From: Oscillospiraceae bacterium
Lineage (GTDB): Bacteria; Bacillota; Clostridia; Oscillospirales; Ruminococcaceae
NCBI GenBank assembly: GCA_017472965.1
Contig: JAFUNR010000009.1
Location: forward strand, 62,001-126,000
Length of the DNA stretch: 64,000 bases
Direction: 5' to 3'
Each line of letters opens with the position of its first letter. The stretch's first letter is position 1. Shown here in pieces: positions 31,818 through 39,892 of this stretch. The notes beneath the pieces are model-generated. The model had not been told where the DNA came from, ran no database searches, and saw only the letters and a list, made by a program, of their open reading frames with translations. A program made the position numbers and the translations under genes.

Positions 31818-33551
31818 CTATTTCGACAAATCCTCTGTCTGCAAATAATACAACTGTCGGCAGACTGCCGCAAATACCGGAGCGACGGTCTCGCCGGTGA
31901 CAGAGGTGGAATCCATCATCACCGCGATCGTGTACCGGGGCTCGTCCCCGGGATAAAAGCCGACGAACCAGCTTTCATAAAGCTCCTGCTGCGTGCCGTC
32001 GGCAAGGGTACGGGTGCGGCCGGTCTGTGCGGTGCCGGTCTTGCCGCCCACGGTACATTCCGGAATGGCCGCCTTCGCGCCGAGTCCCTCCTCCACCACG
32101 CTCACCAGCATGGCACGCAGACGGGCGGCGTTTTCCTCGCTCAGCAGCCGCAGCTGTACCGGACGGTACAGACTTTGCACCACATCACCGGTATTGCTGT
32201 TGACAAGCCCCTCCACCAGCATGGGCGCAACATACACCCCGCCGTTGGCAATGGCATTGAAGGCTGCCGCCAGCTGCAGCGGGGTAGCGGTGAGCTGCCC
32301 CTGTCCGAAGCTGAGCCCTGCCAGCTCGCCGGAATTGGCCAGAACCCGTTCATCCGGCAGATTGCCGCTGCCGGCCCGGTACCCGCCGCCCAGATGGGTG
32401 GCGCTGCCGAAACCGCACAGCGTGGAGAATTCCACAATGCTCCCTGCGCCCAGCTGCTGTCCCAGCCGGATGAAATAACAGTTGCAGGAGACCTGCAGCG
32501 CCTTTTCCAGATCCACCTCGCCGTGGCCGGTACGCCGCGCGCAGCGATAGGTGTGGCCGTCCACCTCGATGGAGCCGGTACATTCGTAAAGTGCGCCGGC
32601 ATCAAAGCCCTGCTCCAGTGCCAGTGCAGCAAGGATCGGTTTATACACCGAGCCCACATTGTAAGAGCTGAACGCCCGATTGATCAGCGCAGTATCGGCT
32701 GCAGCAATGCTTGCAGCCACATTCAACGGATCGTACTGCGGCATGCTGACACTTGCCGCAATGCGGCCGGTGGCGCATTCCAGCATGACGATAGCGCCTG
32801 TCGTGACATACTGTGCCGCCACATCCTCGCAGACACGCTGCAGGATGCTGTCAAGCGAAAGCTGCAGCGCATTGCCGCTGCCCTGTATGCGCCGCAGCTT
32901 CACCTCACCGGAGGCGCGGGAAAGCGCATCGGTGGGACACTCCACCCGCAGGATATCCCCACCGCCCTGCAGCCACGCATCAAATGCACGCTCCATACCG
33001 GAGACCCCCGTGCCATCGCCGCTGCAGTAGCCGATGATGTGCTGCGCCAGCGGCACGGCAGCATAGCGCAGCGGATAGCTGAAGCTGAAAATACCGCTTT
33101 GGGCTGCCGGCTGTTCCTGCAGGCGCACCACAAAGGGATCGGCATTTTCCGTACCCTGATACAGCAGCGCCCTGTCCTGCGGCATCGCCAGATCGAACAG
33201 AGTCGTATACTCCGCATTTCCCGCTGTGACTGCGGCCGCGGCCTGCTGCTGCGTACCGGTAAGCGGGCGCAGCGCGTGATCATAAATAACCCCGCGCCCA
33301 TCGGTGAGCTGCTGCGACCAGCTGCTCTGGCGGCGCACGGCAGCGGCTGCTTCCGTATTCAGTGCCAGCTTTGCCAGACGCGCCTCGCACAGACCAAACA
33401 GCAGCAAAAAAGCAAAAGCCAGCCCCAGCAGCCGTGCAGCAGGATCATTTTCCCGCGGCGGCTTCCCCTGTGCCGGTTTTGTTTGCGGCGGCAGTTTTTT
33501 CAGCGGAAGCCTCTTTCTTTTTGCTGTATTACCATTCTTTGATAAACGCAA
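31818..33551 (-). CDS. Penicillin-binding transpeptidase (class B, FtsI/PbpA type)
   Basis: Class B PBP of 577 residues that cross-links peptidoglycan. A basic N terminus (1-35) precedes one transmembrane helix (about 37-56). A short dimerisation-like region follows, and then the transpeptidase domain with S301-V-Y-K304, S355-C-N357 and K504-T-G motifs. It is shorter than typical SpoVD or PbpB and lacks a PASTA domain. The TTG at 33551 has AGAGGGG eight bases upstream; longer open sequence upstream lacks a start. The ribosome binding site is enclosed in a 12-bp hairpin. It follows an ECF sigma/anti-sigma pair and may belong to that regulon. Confidence 0.85.
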   Translation of the reverse strand: MRLSKNGNTAKRKRLPLKKLPPQTKPAQGKPPRENDPAARLLGLAFAFLLLFGLCEARLAKLALNTEAAAAVRRQSSWSQQLTDGRGVIYDHALRPLTGTQQQAAAAVTAGNAEYTTLFDLAMPQDRALLYQGTENADPFVVRLQEQPAAQSGIFSFSYPLRYAAVPLAQHIIGYCSGDGTGVSGMERAFDAWLQGGGDILRVECPTDALSRASGEVKLRRIQGSGNALQLSLDSILQRVCEDVAAQYVTTGAIVMLECATGRIAASVSMPQYDPLNVAASIAAADTALINRAFSSYNVGSVYKPILAALALEQGFDAGALYECTGSIEVDGHTYRCARRTGHGEVDLEKALQVSCNCYFIRLGQQLGAGSIVEFSTLCGFGSATHLGGGYRAGSGNLPDERVLANSGELAGLSFGQGQLTATPLQLAAAFNAIANGGVYVAPMLVEGLVNSNTGDVVQSLYRPVQLRLLSEENAARLRAMLVSVVEEGLGAKAAIPECTVGGKTGTAQTGRTRTLADGTQQELYESWFVGFYPGDEPRYTIAVMMDSTSVTGETVAPVFAAVCRQLYYLQTEDLSK

Positions 33552-33553
33552 AG

Positions 33554-33598
33554 CGTCCGCCCCTCTTTCTTTTTCAAAAAGTATGGGAGGGACGGACG
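33554..33598 (-). promoter_or_regulatory. Hairpin sequestering the PBP ribosome binding site
   Basis: On the minus strand, arm CGTCCGTCCCTC (33598-33587) pairs with GAGGGGCGGACG (33565-33554), a 12-bp helix with one U-G pair. The loop adds CTTTTT/AAAAAG. The 3' arm contains the AGAGGGG ribosome binding site and ends three bases before the TTG start. A translational switch or a terminator with read-through are both possible. Confidence 0.6.
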
Positions 33599-33639
33599 AT
33601 ATTATTCGGTATTCTCCGCAAAGATTGCAGCGGCGGCTT

Positions 33640-34380
33640 TCAGCCGGGATCGTGGGTACACAGCGCATCGGCCAGTGCATCCAGCCACAGCGGTTCCACA
33701 TAACGGCCGGTGCTGTTATCCGTCACCAGCGGATAACGCAAAGCCGCCTTTTGGGCAAAGGGCTCCCACAGTGAGCCGGGGAACTCAACGGTATAGCTTT
33801 TTCCTGCTCTCCAGACTGTAAAAAACACGCTCAGCTCCTGCACACCGTCGTCCGCCGCACAGCGGGAGAGCTGCGACCATCCCTCGCTGATGTGCACGCC
33901 TTCCTCCAGCGCAAGCGCCTGAAGCTTTTGCCGGATTTCCAGTTCATCCTGTGGGCCGACACCGGTAAAGGCGATGTATTTCCGCATACGGATGGGATGC
34001 ATATCTGTGACCGCATCCGCCAGCTTTTCCGCAGTGATATAGGCGGGCAGCGAAAACCATGTATAACCGTCGCCGCGCAGGGTGCAGACCGTCAGCAGCA
34101 GTGCAGCAACGCCAAGCAGCCCCGCAAGAACCCATGCCGCAGCACGCAGCAGCGCCCGCCGCCACAGCTTTGCCAGTGGAGTCGCCGGCTTCAGCTCCTC
34201 CACATCACGGGAGGCTGCAGCCTCCTCTCCGGGCAGCACGGCGCGCAGCTGCTCCCGTCGGCGGCGGCACTCCTCACATTGCTGCAGGTGCTCCTCTATC
34301 GTTGCTGCTGCGGCAAGGCTGCAGACATCCGCCTCATGAAGCGGCAGCAGCTCCCGCACAAGAATGCATAGCTTATCCAT
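33640..34380 (-). CDS. Anti-sigma factor with zinc-finger (zf-HC2) domain
   Basis: Membrane protein of 246 residues. The N-terminal cytoplasmic part has the ZAS motif H31-x3-C35-x2-C38 (EEHLQQCEEC), which binds zinc and holds ECF sigma factors. A transmembrane helix lies at about 80-102, and the extracytoplasmic C-terminal domain (about 105-246) has no match that I recognise. Its start overlaps the sigma factor gene by eight bases, the usual coupling of a sigma factor to its antagonist. Release presumably follows an envelope signal. Confidence 0.85.
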   Translation of the reverse strand: MDKLCILVRELLPLHEADVCSLAAAATIEEHLQQCEECRRRREQLRAVLPGEEAAASRDVEELKPATPLAKLWRRALLRAAAWVLAGLLGVAALLLTVCTLRGDGYTWFSLPAYITAEKLADAVTDMHPIRMRKYIAFTGVGPQDELEIRQKLQALALEEGVHISEGWSQLSRCAADDGVQELSVFFTVWRAGKSYTVEFPGSLWEPFAQKAALRYPLVTDNSTGRYVEPLWLDALADALCTHDPG

Positions 34381-34861
34381 CCTGTTCCATCCTTTCCTTC
34401 AGCTTTTGCCGCGCACGGTGGTATTTTACCCGGGCTGCATTTTCACTGCAGCCCAGAATCGCGGCGATCTCGGCAAAGGGCAGCTGCGCCAGAATGCGCA
34501 GCAGCACCAGCTCCTTTTCCTGCGCGGGCAGTTCATGGATATACCGGTACAGCCGGCGCACCTCTTCGCCGCTTTCCGCAAGCTGCTGCGGTCCGGGTGC
34601 AGGATCGGTCAGCGTTTCATCCGGCGGTGTATCCGTATAGCGGCGGCGCTTTTTCAGGGTATCATACCAGCGGTGCCGCGCGATCTGGCACAGCCATGTC
34701 AGCAGCTTGCAGCTGCCGTCGTACCGGTGCAGACAACGCACCGCTTCGCAGAAGGTATCCTGCGTCAGCTCCTCGGCGGCATCCGCATTGCCGGTCAGGG
34801 TATAGGCAAAGCGGTACACCGGCACAGCATATTCCCGATAGATGCTCTCCGCATCCCGCAT
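34373..34861 (-). CDS. ECF-type RNA polymerase sigma factor
   Basis: Sigma factor of 162 residues with region 2 (about 5-70; YRFAYTLTGNADAAEELTQD and the -10 recognition helix near WLCQIARHRWYD) and region 4 (about 105-158; LPAQEKELVLLRI, FAEIAAILGCSENAARVKYH). Regions 1.1 and 3 are absent, as in group IV. AGGGGAGAGG precedes the ATG. The overlapping anti-sigma gene and the PBP downstream suggest an envelope-stress response. A TGTAAC/CTATAA pair upstream may be its own target promoter. Confidence 0.92.
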   Translation of the reverse strand: MRDAESIYREYAVPVYRFAYTLTGNADAAEELTQDTFCEAVRCLHRYDGSCKLLTWLCQIARHRWYDTLKKRRRYTDTPPDETLTDPAPGPQQLAESGEEVRRLYRYIHELPAQEKELVLLRILAQLPFAEIAAILGCSENAARVKYHRARQKLKERMEQDG

Positions 34862-34908
34862 GGCAGCCTCTCCCCTTTCTTTGAAATTCTTTGTCGCCGT
34901 TCATCTGT

Positions 34909-34936
34909 TTATAGATAAAGCCGCCGTTTCGTTACA
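34909..34936 (-). promoter_or_regulatory. Candidate ECF autoregulatory promoter
   Basis: TGTAAC (34931-34936) and CTATAA (34909-34914) on the minus strand are spaced 16 bases apart, 47 bases before the sigma factor start. The TGTAAC -35 resembles ECF promoters of Firmicutes rather than sigma-A. Confidence 0.4.
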
Positions 34937-34942
34937 GCTTTT

Positions 34943-34992
34943 TGAAAAAAATTCCCAAGGCGGGATGTGTTGCGGCATCCTGCCTTGGGAAA
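34943..34992 (-). terminator. Terminator of gltX
   Basis: A 16-base stem, TTCCCAAGGC-g-GGATG (34952-34967) with CATCC-t-GCCTTGGGAA (34976-34992), is followed on the minus strand by seven T. Confidence 0.93.
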
Positions 34993-34999
34993 TCTGCTT

Positions 35000-36454
35000 T
35001 TACAGCTGGGCAATGCCCTTGCGGATACGGGCAAGGGATTCCTCGCGGCCCAGAATGACGGCCAGCTCGATGCCGCCGCCGGGGGTACGCTCCTTGCCGG
35101 ACAGCGCCACGCGCAGCGGCCACAGAATCAGGCCGTTCTTGACACCCATCTGTTCGATGAGGGCAAACAGCTTATCGTGGATGACCTCCTGATTCCAATC
35201 GGCCTCACTCACGCCTTCCAGCACGGGCAGAAGAGCTTCCAGAGAAACCTTGGAATTCTCGGGGTTGGTCTTCATCTTCTTGCTGGTGTACAGCTCGTTG
35301 GAATACTCGGGCAGGGCATCGATGAAATCGATCTGCTCGGGGATCTCGCCCAGAACCTCGGTACGCTTCTGCAGCACCTCGGCCAGCAGGGCGGTATCGC
35401 AGGGCACATGCACGGTGGCCTCGATATAGGGACGGGCAGCCTCCATAAACTGCTCCGGGGTCATGCGGCGGATGTACTCGCCGTTCATGGAACGCAACTT
35501 GGCCGTATCGAAAATGGCAGGGCTCTTGCTGATGCGGGTGGGATCGAAGTTGTCGATCATCTCCTGCAGAGAGAAGATCTCCTGCTCGCCCTCGGGGCTC
35601 CAGCCCACCAGCAGCAGATAGTTGAGCACGGCATCGGACAGATAACCTTTGGCGATCAGATCCTGATAGCTGGCATCGCCGTTACGCTTGGACAGCTTGT
35701 TCTGGGCATCCTTCATAACGGGCGGGCAATGGATGTAGGTGGGGATATCCCAGCCGAAATCCTTGTACAGCAGGTTATACTTGGGAGTGGAGGACAGATA
35801 CTCCTTGCCGCGGATGACATGGGTGATATCCATCAGGTGGTCATCCACCACATTGGCGAAGTTGTAGGTGGGCATACCGTCGGTCTTGATAAGGATCTGG
35901 TCATCCAGCGTGGTGACATCCACCTCAATATGACCGTAGACCACATCATCAAAGCCGATGGTGCCTTCCTCGGGGATGCGCTGACGGATGACATAGGGCA
36001 CGCCGGCATCCAGCTTGGCCTGGATCTCCTCGGCGCTCAGGTTGCGGCAGTGGCCGTCATAGTGAGGCACCTGACCGCTGGCCTTCTGGATGATGCGCAT
36101 CTCTTCCAGACGCTCCTCGTCACAGAAGCAGTAATACGCCTTGCCCTCACGCACCAGCTGCTCGGCATAGCCCTTGAAGATGCCCATGCGCTCGCTCTGG
36201 ACATAGGGGCCGTAGTTGCCGCCGATATCGGGGCCTTCGTCCCAGTTCAGGCCGCACTGGCGCAGGGTGTTGTAGATGATATCCACGGCGCCTTCCACAT
36301 AGCGCTCCTGATCGGTATCCTCAATACGCAGGATGAAGGTGCCGCCGTCGCTCTTGGCTTTCAGATAGGTGTACAAGGCGGTACGCAGGTTGCCCACATG
36401 CATATACCCGGTAGGGCTGGGGGCAAAACGTGTGCGGGTCTTTTTCTCAGACAT
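35000..36454 (-). CDS. gltX: Glutamyl-tRNA synthetase
   Basis: Class I aminoacyl-tRNA synthetase of 484 residues charging tRNA(Glu), and in many Firmicutes also tRNA(Gln). The start [20 protein letters not shown] contains the HIGH-like motif, and KLSKRNGD near 250 is the KMSKS loop. The C-terminal anticodon-binding region is all-helical. The ATG at 36454 has AAGGAGAG upstream. It has a near-consensus promoter and its own terminator, so it is monocistronic, divergent from trpS. Confidence 0.96.
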   Translation of the reverse strand: MSEKKTRTRFAPSPTGYMHVGNLRTALYTYLKAKSDGGTFILRIEDTDQERYVEGAVDIIYNTLRQCGLNWDEGPDIGGNYGPYVQSERMGIFKGYAEQLVREGKAYYCFCDEERLEEMRIIQKASGQVPHYDGHCRNLSAEEIQAKLDAGVPYVIRQRIPEEGTIGFDDVVYGHIEVDVTTLDDQILIKTDGMPTYNFANVVDDHLMDITHVIRGKEYLSSTPKYNLLYKDFGWDIPTYIHCPPVMKDAQNKLSKRNGDASYQDLIAKGYLSDAVLNYLLLVGWSPEGEQEIFSLQEMIDNFDPTRISKSPAIFDTAKLRSMNGEYIRRMTPEQFMEAARPYIEATVHVPCDTALLAEVLQKRTEVLGEIPEQIDFIDALPEYSNELYTSKKMKTNPENSKVSLEALLPVLEGVSEADWNQEVIHDKLFALIEQMGVKNGLILWPLRVALSGKERTPGGGIELAVILGREESLARIRKGIAQL

Positions 36455-36536
36455 GGTCGTGCTCTCCTTACTTGTTTTACACTTGCGAAGGGGGATGCGC
36501 CGGCACGGCACAAAACCCCATTATTTTATCTTATAT

Positions 36537-36565
36537 ATTGTACAGCGGGCGGCGGGATTTGTCAA
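36537..36565 (-). promoter_or_regulatory. Promoter of gltX
   Basis: TTGACA (36560-36565) and TACAAT (36537-36542) on the minus strand have a spacer of 17 bases. Confidence 0.85.
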
Positions 36566-36667
36566 TTACAGGATGTCGCAGCAGCTTGCATTTTTCGCCG
36601 TTTTTGTGGTATTATTAAAACAATTCACCCCGCTTTGACAAAAGAGCCGTGTTTTCTCTGGAAATAT

Positions 36668-36696
36668 TTGACATTTTTTGCACTGCGTGGTATAGT
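36668..36696 (+). promoter_or_regulatory. Promoter of trpS
   Basis: Consensus TTGACA (36668-36673) and TATAGT (36691-36696) have a 17-base spacer. The leader is only about 45 bases, too short for a T-box. Confidence 0.85.
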
Positions 36697-36748
36697 AGAT
36701 GCGATACATACCGCCTGCGGGCGGCAAGAGAAAGGAAGTGTTTCCTTT

Positions 36749-37753
36749 ATGGAACAGGAAAAGAAGAAACGCATTCTGAGCGGCATCCAGCCCACCGGCA
36801 CCTTTACGCTGGGCAACTACATCGGCGCGGTGCGCAACTGGGGCAAGCTGCAGGATGATTATGAGTGTCTGTATATGGTAGCCGATCTGCACGCCATCAC
36901 CGTGCGGCAGAATCCCGCCGACCTGCGCCGCATGACCCGTGAGGCCGTGGCGCTGCTGCTGGCCTGCGGCATCGACCCCGAAAAGAGCCTGCTGTTCGTG
37001 CAAAGCCATGTGCCCGCACACAGCCAGCTTTCGTGGGTGCTTTCCTGCAGCACCCAGTTCGGTGAGCTGAGCCGTATGACCCAGTTCAAGGATAAGAGCG
37101 CCAAGCATGCCGACAACGTCAACGCCGGTCTGTTCACCTATCCGGTGCTGATGGCGGCGGATATTCTGGTGTATAACGCCGATCTGGTGCCTGTGGGTGC
37201 AGATCAGAAGCAGCATCTGGAGCTGGCCCGCAATGTGGCGCAGCGCTTCAACAGCCAGTATTCCCCCACCTTCACCGTGCCCGATCCCTATATCGCCAAG
37301 GCCGGTGCCAAGATCATGAGTCTGGCCGAACCGGAAAAGAAGATGAGCAAATCCGACGAGAATGCCAACGCCTTTATTCTGCTGCTGGACGAGCCGGATG
37401 CCATCCTGCGCAAATTCAAACGCGCCGTCACCGATTCCGACGGCGAAGTTCGCTATGCACCCGAAGAAAAGCCCGGCGTTTCCAACCTGATGACCATCTA
37501 CAGCTGCATGACCGGCAAGGATTTTGCCGCCATCGAAGCGGAGTTTGCCGGCAAGGGCTACGGTGATTTCAAAACCGCCGTGGCAGAGAGCGTTATCGCC
37601 GAGCTCGCCCCCGTACAGGCCGAGTACAAGCGCATTCTGGCGGATAAGGCCTATCTGGAGGGCGTGCTGAAGGAAGGCGCCGCCCATGCCAACGCCATTG
37701 CCGACCGCGTGCTGAGCAAGGTATACCGCAAAGCCGGCTTTATGCAGCTGTAA
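36749..37753 (+). CDS. trpS: Tryptophanyl-tRNA synthetase
   Basis: Class I synthetase of 334 residues. It begins with SGIQPTGTFTLGNYIGAV, where TLGN is the HIGH-like motif. DLHAIT, LLACGID, MAADIL and PVGADQKQHLELAR follow in family order, and KMSKSDEN gives a perfect KMSKS loop. Length is normal. The ATG at 36749 has AAAGGAAG upstream. It heads a plus-strand series with an AbrB-type regulator and a TIM-barrel protein. Confidence 0.96.
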   Translation: MEQEKKKRILSGIQPTGTFTLGNYIGAVRNWGKLQDDYECLYMVADLHAITVRQNPADLRRMTREAVALLLACGIDPEKSLLFVQSHVPAHSQLSWVLSCSTQFGELSRMTQFKDKSAKHADNVNAGLFTYPVLMAADILVYNADLVPVGADQKQHLELARNVAQRFNSQYSPTFTVPDPYIAKAGAKIMSLAEPEKKMSKSDENANAFILLLDEPDAILRKFKRAVTDSDGEVRYAPEEKPGVSNLMTIYSCMTGKDFAAIEAEFAGKGYGDFKTAVAESVIAELAPVQAEYKRILADKAYLEGVLKEGAAHANAIADRVLSKVYRKAGFMQL

Positions 37754-37811
37754 GCGGTATTTTCACCCGTTTATCTGTCTTTTTTATCCCTTCCCCGAAA
37801 GGAGCGATCTG

Positions 37812-38054
37812 ATGAAATCCACAGGTATCGTACGCAAGGTAGACGATCTGGGCCGCATCGTGCTGCCCGCCGAGCTTCGCCGTCTGCTGGAGCTGGATGA
37901 CCGCGCCGAGGTGGAGATCTACACCGAGGGCGACACGGTGGTGCTGAAAAAGCACCGTCCCAGCTGCGTTTTCTGCGGCGCACAGGAGGAATTGCGCACA
38001 TTCCGCGGAAACTGCATCTGCGAAAGCTGCCGTATGGCGCTTTGTAAGGACTGA
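37812..38054 (+). CDS. AbrB/SpoVT-type transition-state regulator with C-terminal zinc ribbon
   Basis: Protein of 80 residues. The N-terminal 48 residues are a swapped-hairpin AbrB DNA-binding domain (GIVRKVDDLGRIVLPAELRR). The rest carries C52-x2-C55 and C68-x-C70-x2-C73, a probable small zinc ribbon replacing the Bacillus AbrB dimerisation tail. AbrB-type proteins are global regulators of stationary phase and sporulation onset. The start is preceded by GAAAGGAG. It lies 58 bases after trpS and is followed by a weak terminator-like hairpin. Target genes are unknown. Confidence 0.88.
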   Translation: MKSTGIVRKVDDLGRIVLPAELRRLLELDDRAEVEIYTEGDTVVLKKHRPSCVFCGAQEELRTFRGNCICESCRMALCKD

Positions 38055-38055
38055 T

Positions 38056-38090
38056 CTGCCGACCGGTTTATACCGGCGGCAGGTCCTTTT
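38056..38090 (+). terminator. Possible terminator after the AbrB-type gene
   Basis: CTGCC-ga-CCGG and CCGG-c-GGCAG form a stem over TTTATA, followed by GTCCTTTTG. The T tract is weak. Confidence 0.5.
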
Positions 38091-38119
38091 GTATTTCCGT
38101 ATCGGAAAGGAGCACCCGC

Positions 38120-39040
38120 ATGAAACTGGCAACCACCACCGGAGAGCTGTACCCCGCATTTGTATCCACGCCCGCCGAGGCCGTGCGCTGCTACGAGGGC
38201 ACCGGCTTCACCCATCTGGATTACAGCTTTTACAATGTTCTGACAAAAGATCCGGCCTTTATGAGCGAAAACTGGAAAGAGGGCGTTCTTGCCGCAAAGC
38301 AGACCGCCGCTGCGCTGGGTTTTGATTTTGTACAGGCGCACTCTCCCGACTATAATCCCATGGATCCCGATGCGGATCATACCGCCGGTATGCTGGCGGT
38401 GCGGCGCTCCATCGAGGCCTGTGATATGCTGGGCATCCGCAGCATGGTGATCCACTCCGGCTTTACGCCGCGGCTGCAGTATCCCCGGGATAAGGAGGCC
38501 TATTTCGCCGAAACGCTGGAATTTTTCCGCACGCTGTACCCTGCTATGGAAAAGCACAATGTCTGCCTGCTGATCGAAAACAGCGCCGAGGGTAATATGC
38601 AGGGCCGCTTTTTCTACATGACTGCGCAGGAGATGAACGAATATCTCGCCATCGACAAGCATCCGCTGATGGGCGCCTGCTGGGATATCGGCCACGGCCA
38701 TATGCGCGGCTGCGACCAGTACACCGAGCTGACCACCCTTGGCAGCAACCTGAAGGCAATGCATATCCACGACAACAACGGTATCGGTGACCAGCACCTT
38801 GCCCCTTATTGCGGCACGCTGGATTTTGATGCCGTGGTGCGTGCACTGCGGGATATCCGCTTTGCCGGCTGTTTCACCTTTGAAGCGGACAGCTTCATGG
38901 GGCAGCGCCGCATTCCCGCACCGGTGCCGGAGCACAGCCGCCTGTTCCAGCCGGCGCTGGCAGTGAAGCGCGGTGCGCTGAAGCTGCTGCACACCGTCGG
39001 CAAAACCATGCTGGAAAGCTACGGTATGTACGAGGATTGA
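38120..39040 (+). CDS. TIM-barrel sugar-phosphate isomerase/epimerase-like protein (AP endonuclease 2 fold)
   Basis: Cytoplasmic protein of 306 residues of the xylose-isomerase-like TIM-barrel family. Metal ligands are spread as usual: FVQAHSPD, SMVIHSGF, LLIENSAEG (Glu), CWDIGHGH (Asp, His), AMHIHDN and FTFEAD (Glu). Members include sugar epimerases and inosose isomerases; the substrate here cannot be told from sequence. The start follows GGAAAGGAG. It is 65 bases after the AbrB-type gene and closed by a strong terminator. Confidence 0.85.
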   Translation: MKLATTTGELYPAFVSTPAEAVRCYEGTGFTHLDYSFYNVLTKDPAFMSENWKEGVLAAKQTAAALGFDFVQAHSPDYNPMDPDADHTAGMLAVRRSIEACDMLGIRSMVIHSGFTPRLQYPRDKEAYFAETLEFFRTLYPAMEKHNVCLLIENSAEGNMQGRFFYMTAQEMNEYLAIDKHPLMGACWDIGHGHMRGCDQYTELTTLGSNLKAMHIHDNNGIGDQHLAPYCGTLDFDAVVRALRDIRFAGCFTFEADSFMGQRRIPAPVPEHSRLFQPALAVKRGALKLLHTVGKTMLESYGMYED

Positions 39041-39064
39041 GCAGAGATTTGATCATTTCGCACG

Positions 39065-39098
39065 AAAAAGGAGCTGCGCGGAAAACAGCTCCTTTTTT
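39065..39098. terminator. Bidirectional terminator
   Basis: A 12-bp stem AAAAAGGAGCTG (39065-39076)/CAGCTCCTTTTT (39086-39097) has a T tract on either strand. It separates the TIM-barrel gene from the convergent unknown gene. Confidence 0.92.
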
Positions 39099-39118
39099 CA
39101 TGCCTGCATACAGCAGAT

Positions 39119-39820
39119 TCAGTTGTGTTTTTGTAAAAACAGCTCCCGGATATACAGCATATCCCGGTACAGCGGCGCAAACAGGCGGTCGTGCCCCCGG
39201 CAGCCGGCAAGGTTGGTGACCTGCGGATGGCAGAAGCTGATCACCGGGATCTGTTTTCCGTTGATTTCGGCAAAGAAATACCACCAGTCCCGCTCAAAGC
39301 CGCGGGAGCGGAAACTGGCCCACTCCGTTGAAACAGGCAGCACATGATCCTTGAGCAGCGTGGCATTTCCGGTCATGCCGGAGGAGCTCAGTCCGCAGCA
39401 GACGATGATATCCGGATCGCACAGGCGGATCTCTTCATAAATCATTTTCCGCTGGGTCTGCACGGCTGCCAGAAGTGCCTGCCCGTCAGTGCGGCTGCCG
39501 CCGCCCTCTTTTTTCAGGTTCATAACCGAAATGCGTGCAAGCTGCGGCACCCGTTTTGCCGGGGACATATCCCGCGGGTAATCCAGGTCGCCGTCCAGCA
39601 GCGCTTTTGTCCACCGGCCGATATTGCTCCATGTTTTCCAGCCGCTGCCGTCCCGCCGCAGATCCGCACACAGATCCCGCTCCTGCAGGCAGTTCATATC
39701 GCGCAGGATGAACAGGATATGCGGTTTTTCATAGCGATTTGAATCAACGATCCCGTCCCGGATAAACGCAGCAAAGGAGCAGCTCGCCTTCCATTCTTCA
39801 AACAGTGCATCAAAGTCCAT
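39119..39820 (-). CDS. Uncharacterised protein, possibly uracil-DNA-glycosylase-like fold
   Basis: I do not recognise this 233-residue protein. It is soluble, with no signal or membrane segment. HILFILRDMN at about 34, DIIVCCGLSSSG near 135 and VISFCHPQVTN near 200 follow the spacing of strand motifs in the uracil-DNA-glycosylase superfamily (a final HPx motif after a mid-protein DxxxxxG strand). The catalytic first motif is not recognisable, so the comparison is weak. AAAGGAGAG precedes the ATG. It is 70 bases downstream of the glycyl radical enzyme stop, on the same strand but without clear coupling. Confidence 0.7.
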   Translation of the reverse strand: MDFDALFEEWKASCSFAAFIRDGIVDSNRYEKPHILFILRDMNCLQERDLCADLRRDGSGWKTWSNIGRWTKALLDGDLDYPRDMSPAKRVPQLARISVMNLKKEGGGSRTDGQALLAAVQTQRKMIYEEIRLCDPDIIVCCGLSSSGMTGNATLLKDHVLPVSTEWASFRSRGFERDWWYFFAEINGKQIPVISFCHPQVTNLAGCRGHDRLFAPLYRDMLYIRELFLQKHN

Positions 39821-39892
39821 GCGTCGCTCTCCTTTCGCCTGTAATATGCAGAACAGAAAACTTCTGCCGCTTTTTTCGCCGGACGGCCTGAA

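Noticed and set aside
36697-36748. T-box or attenuator before trpS
   Set aside because: The leader is only about 45-50 bases, with no T-box sequence or terminator.
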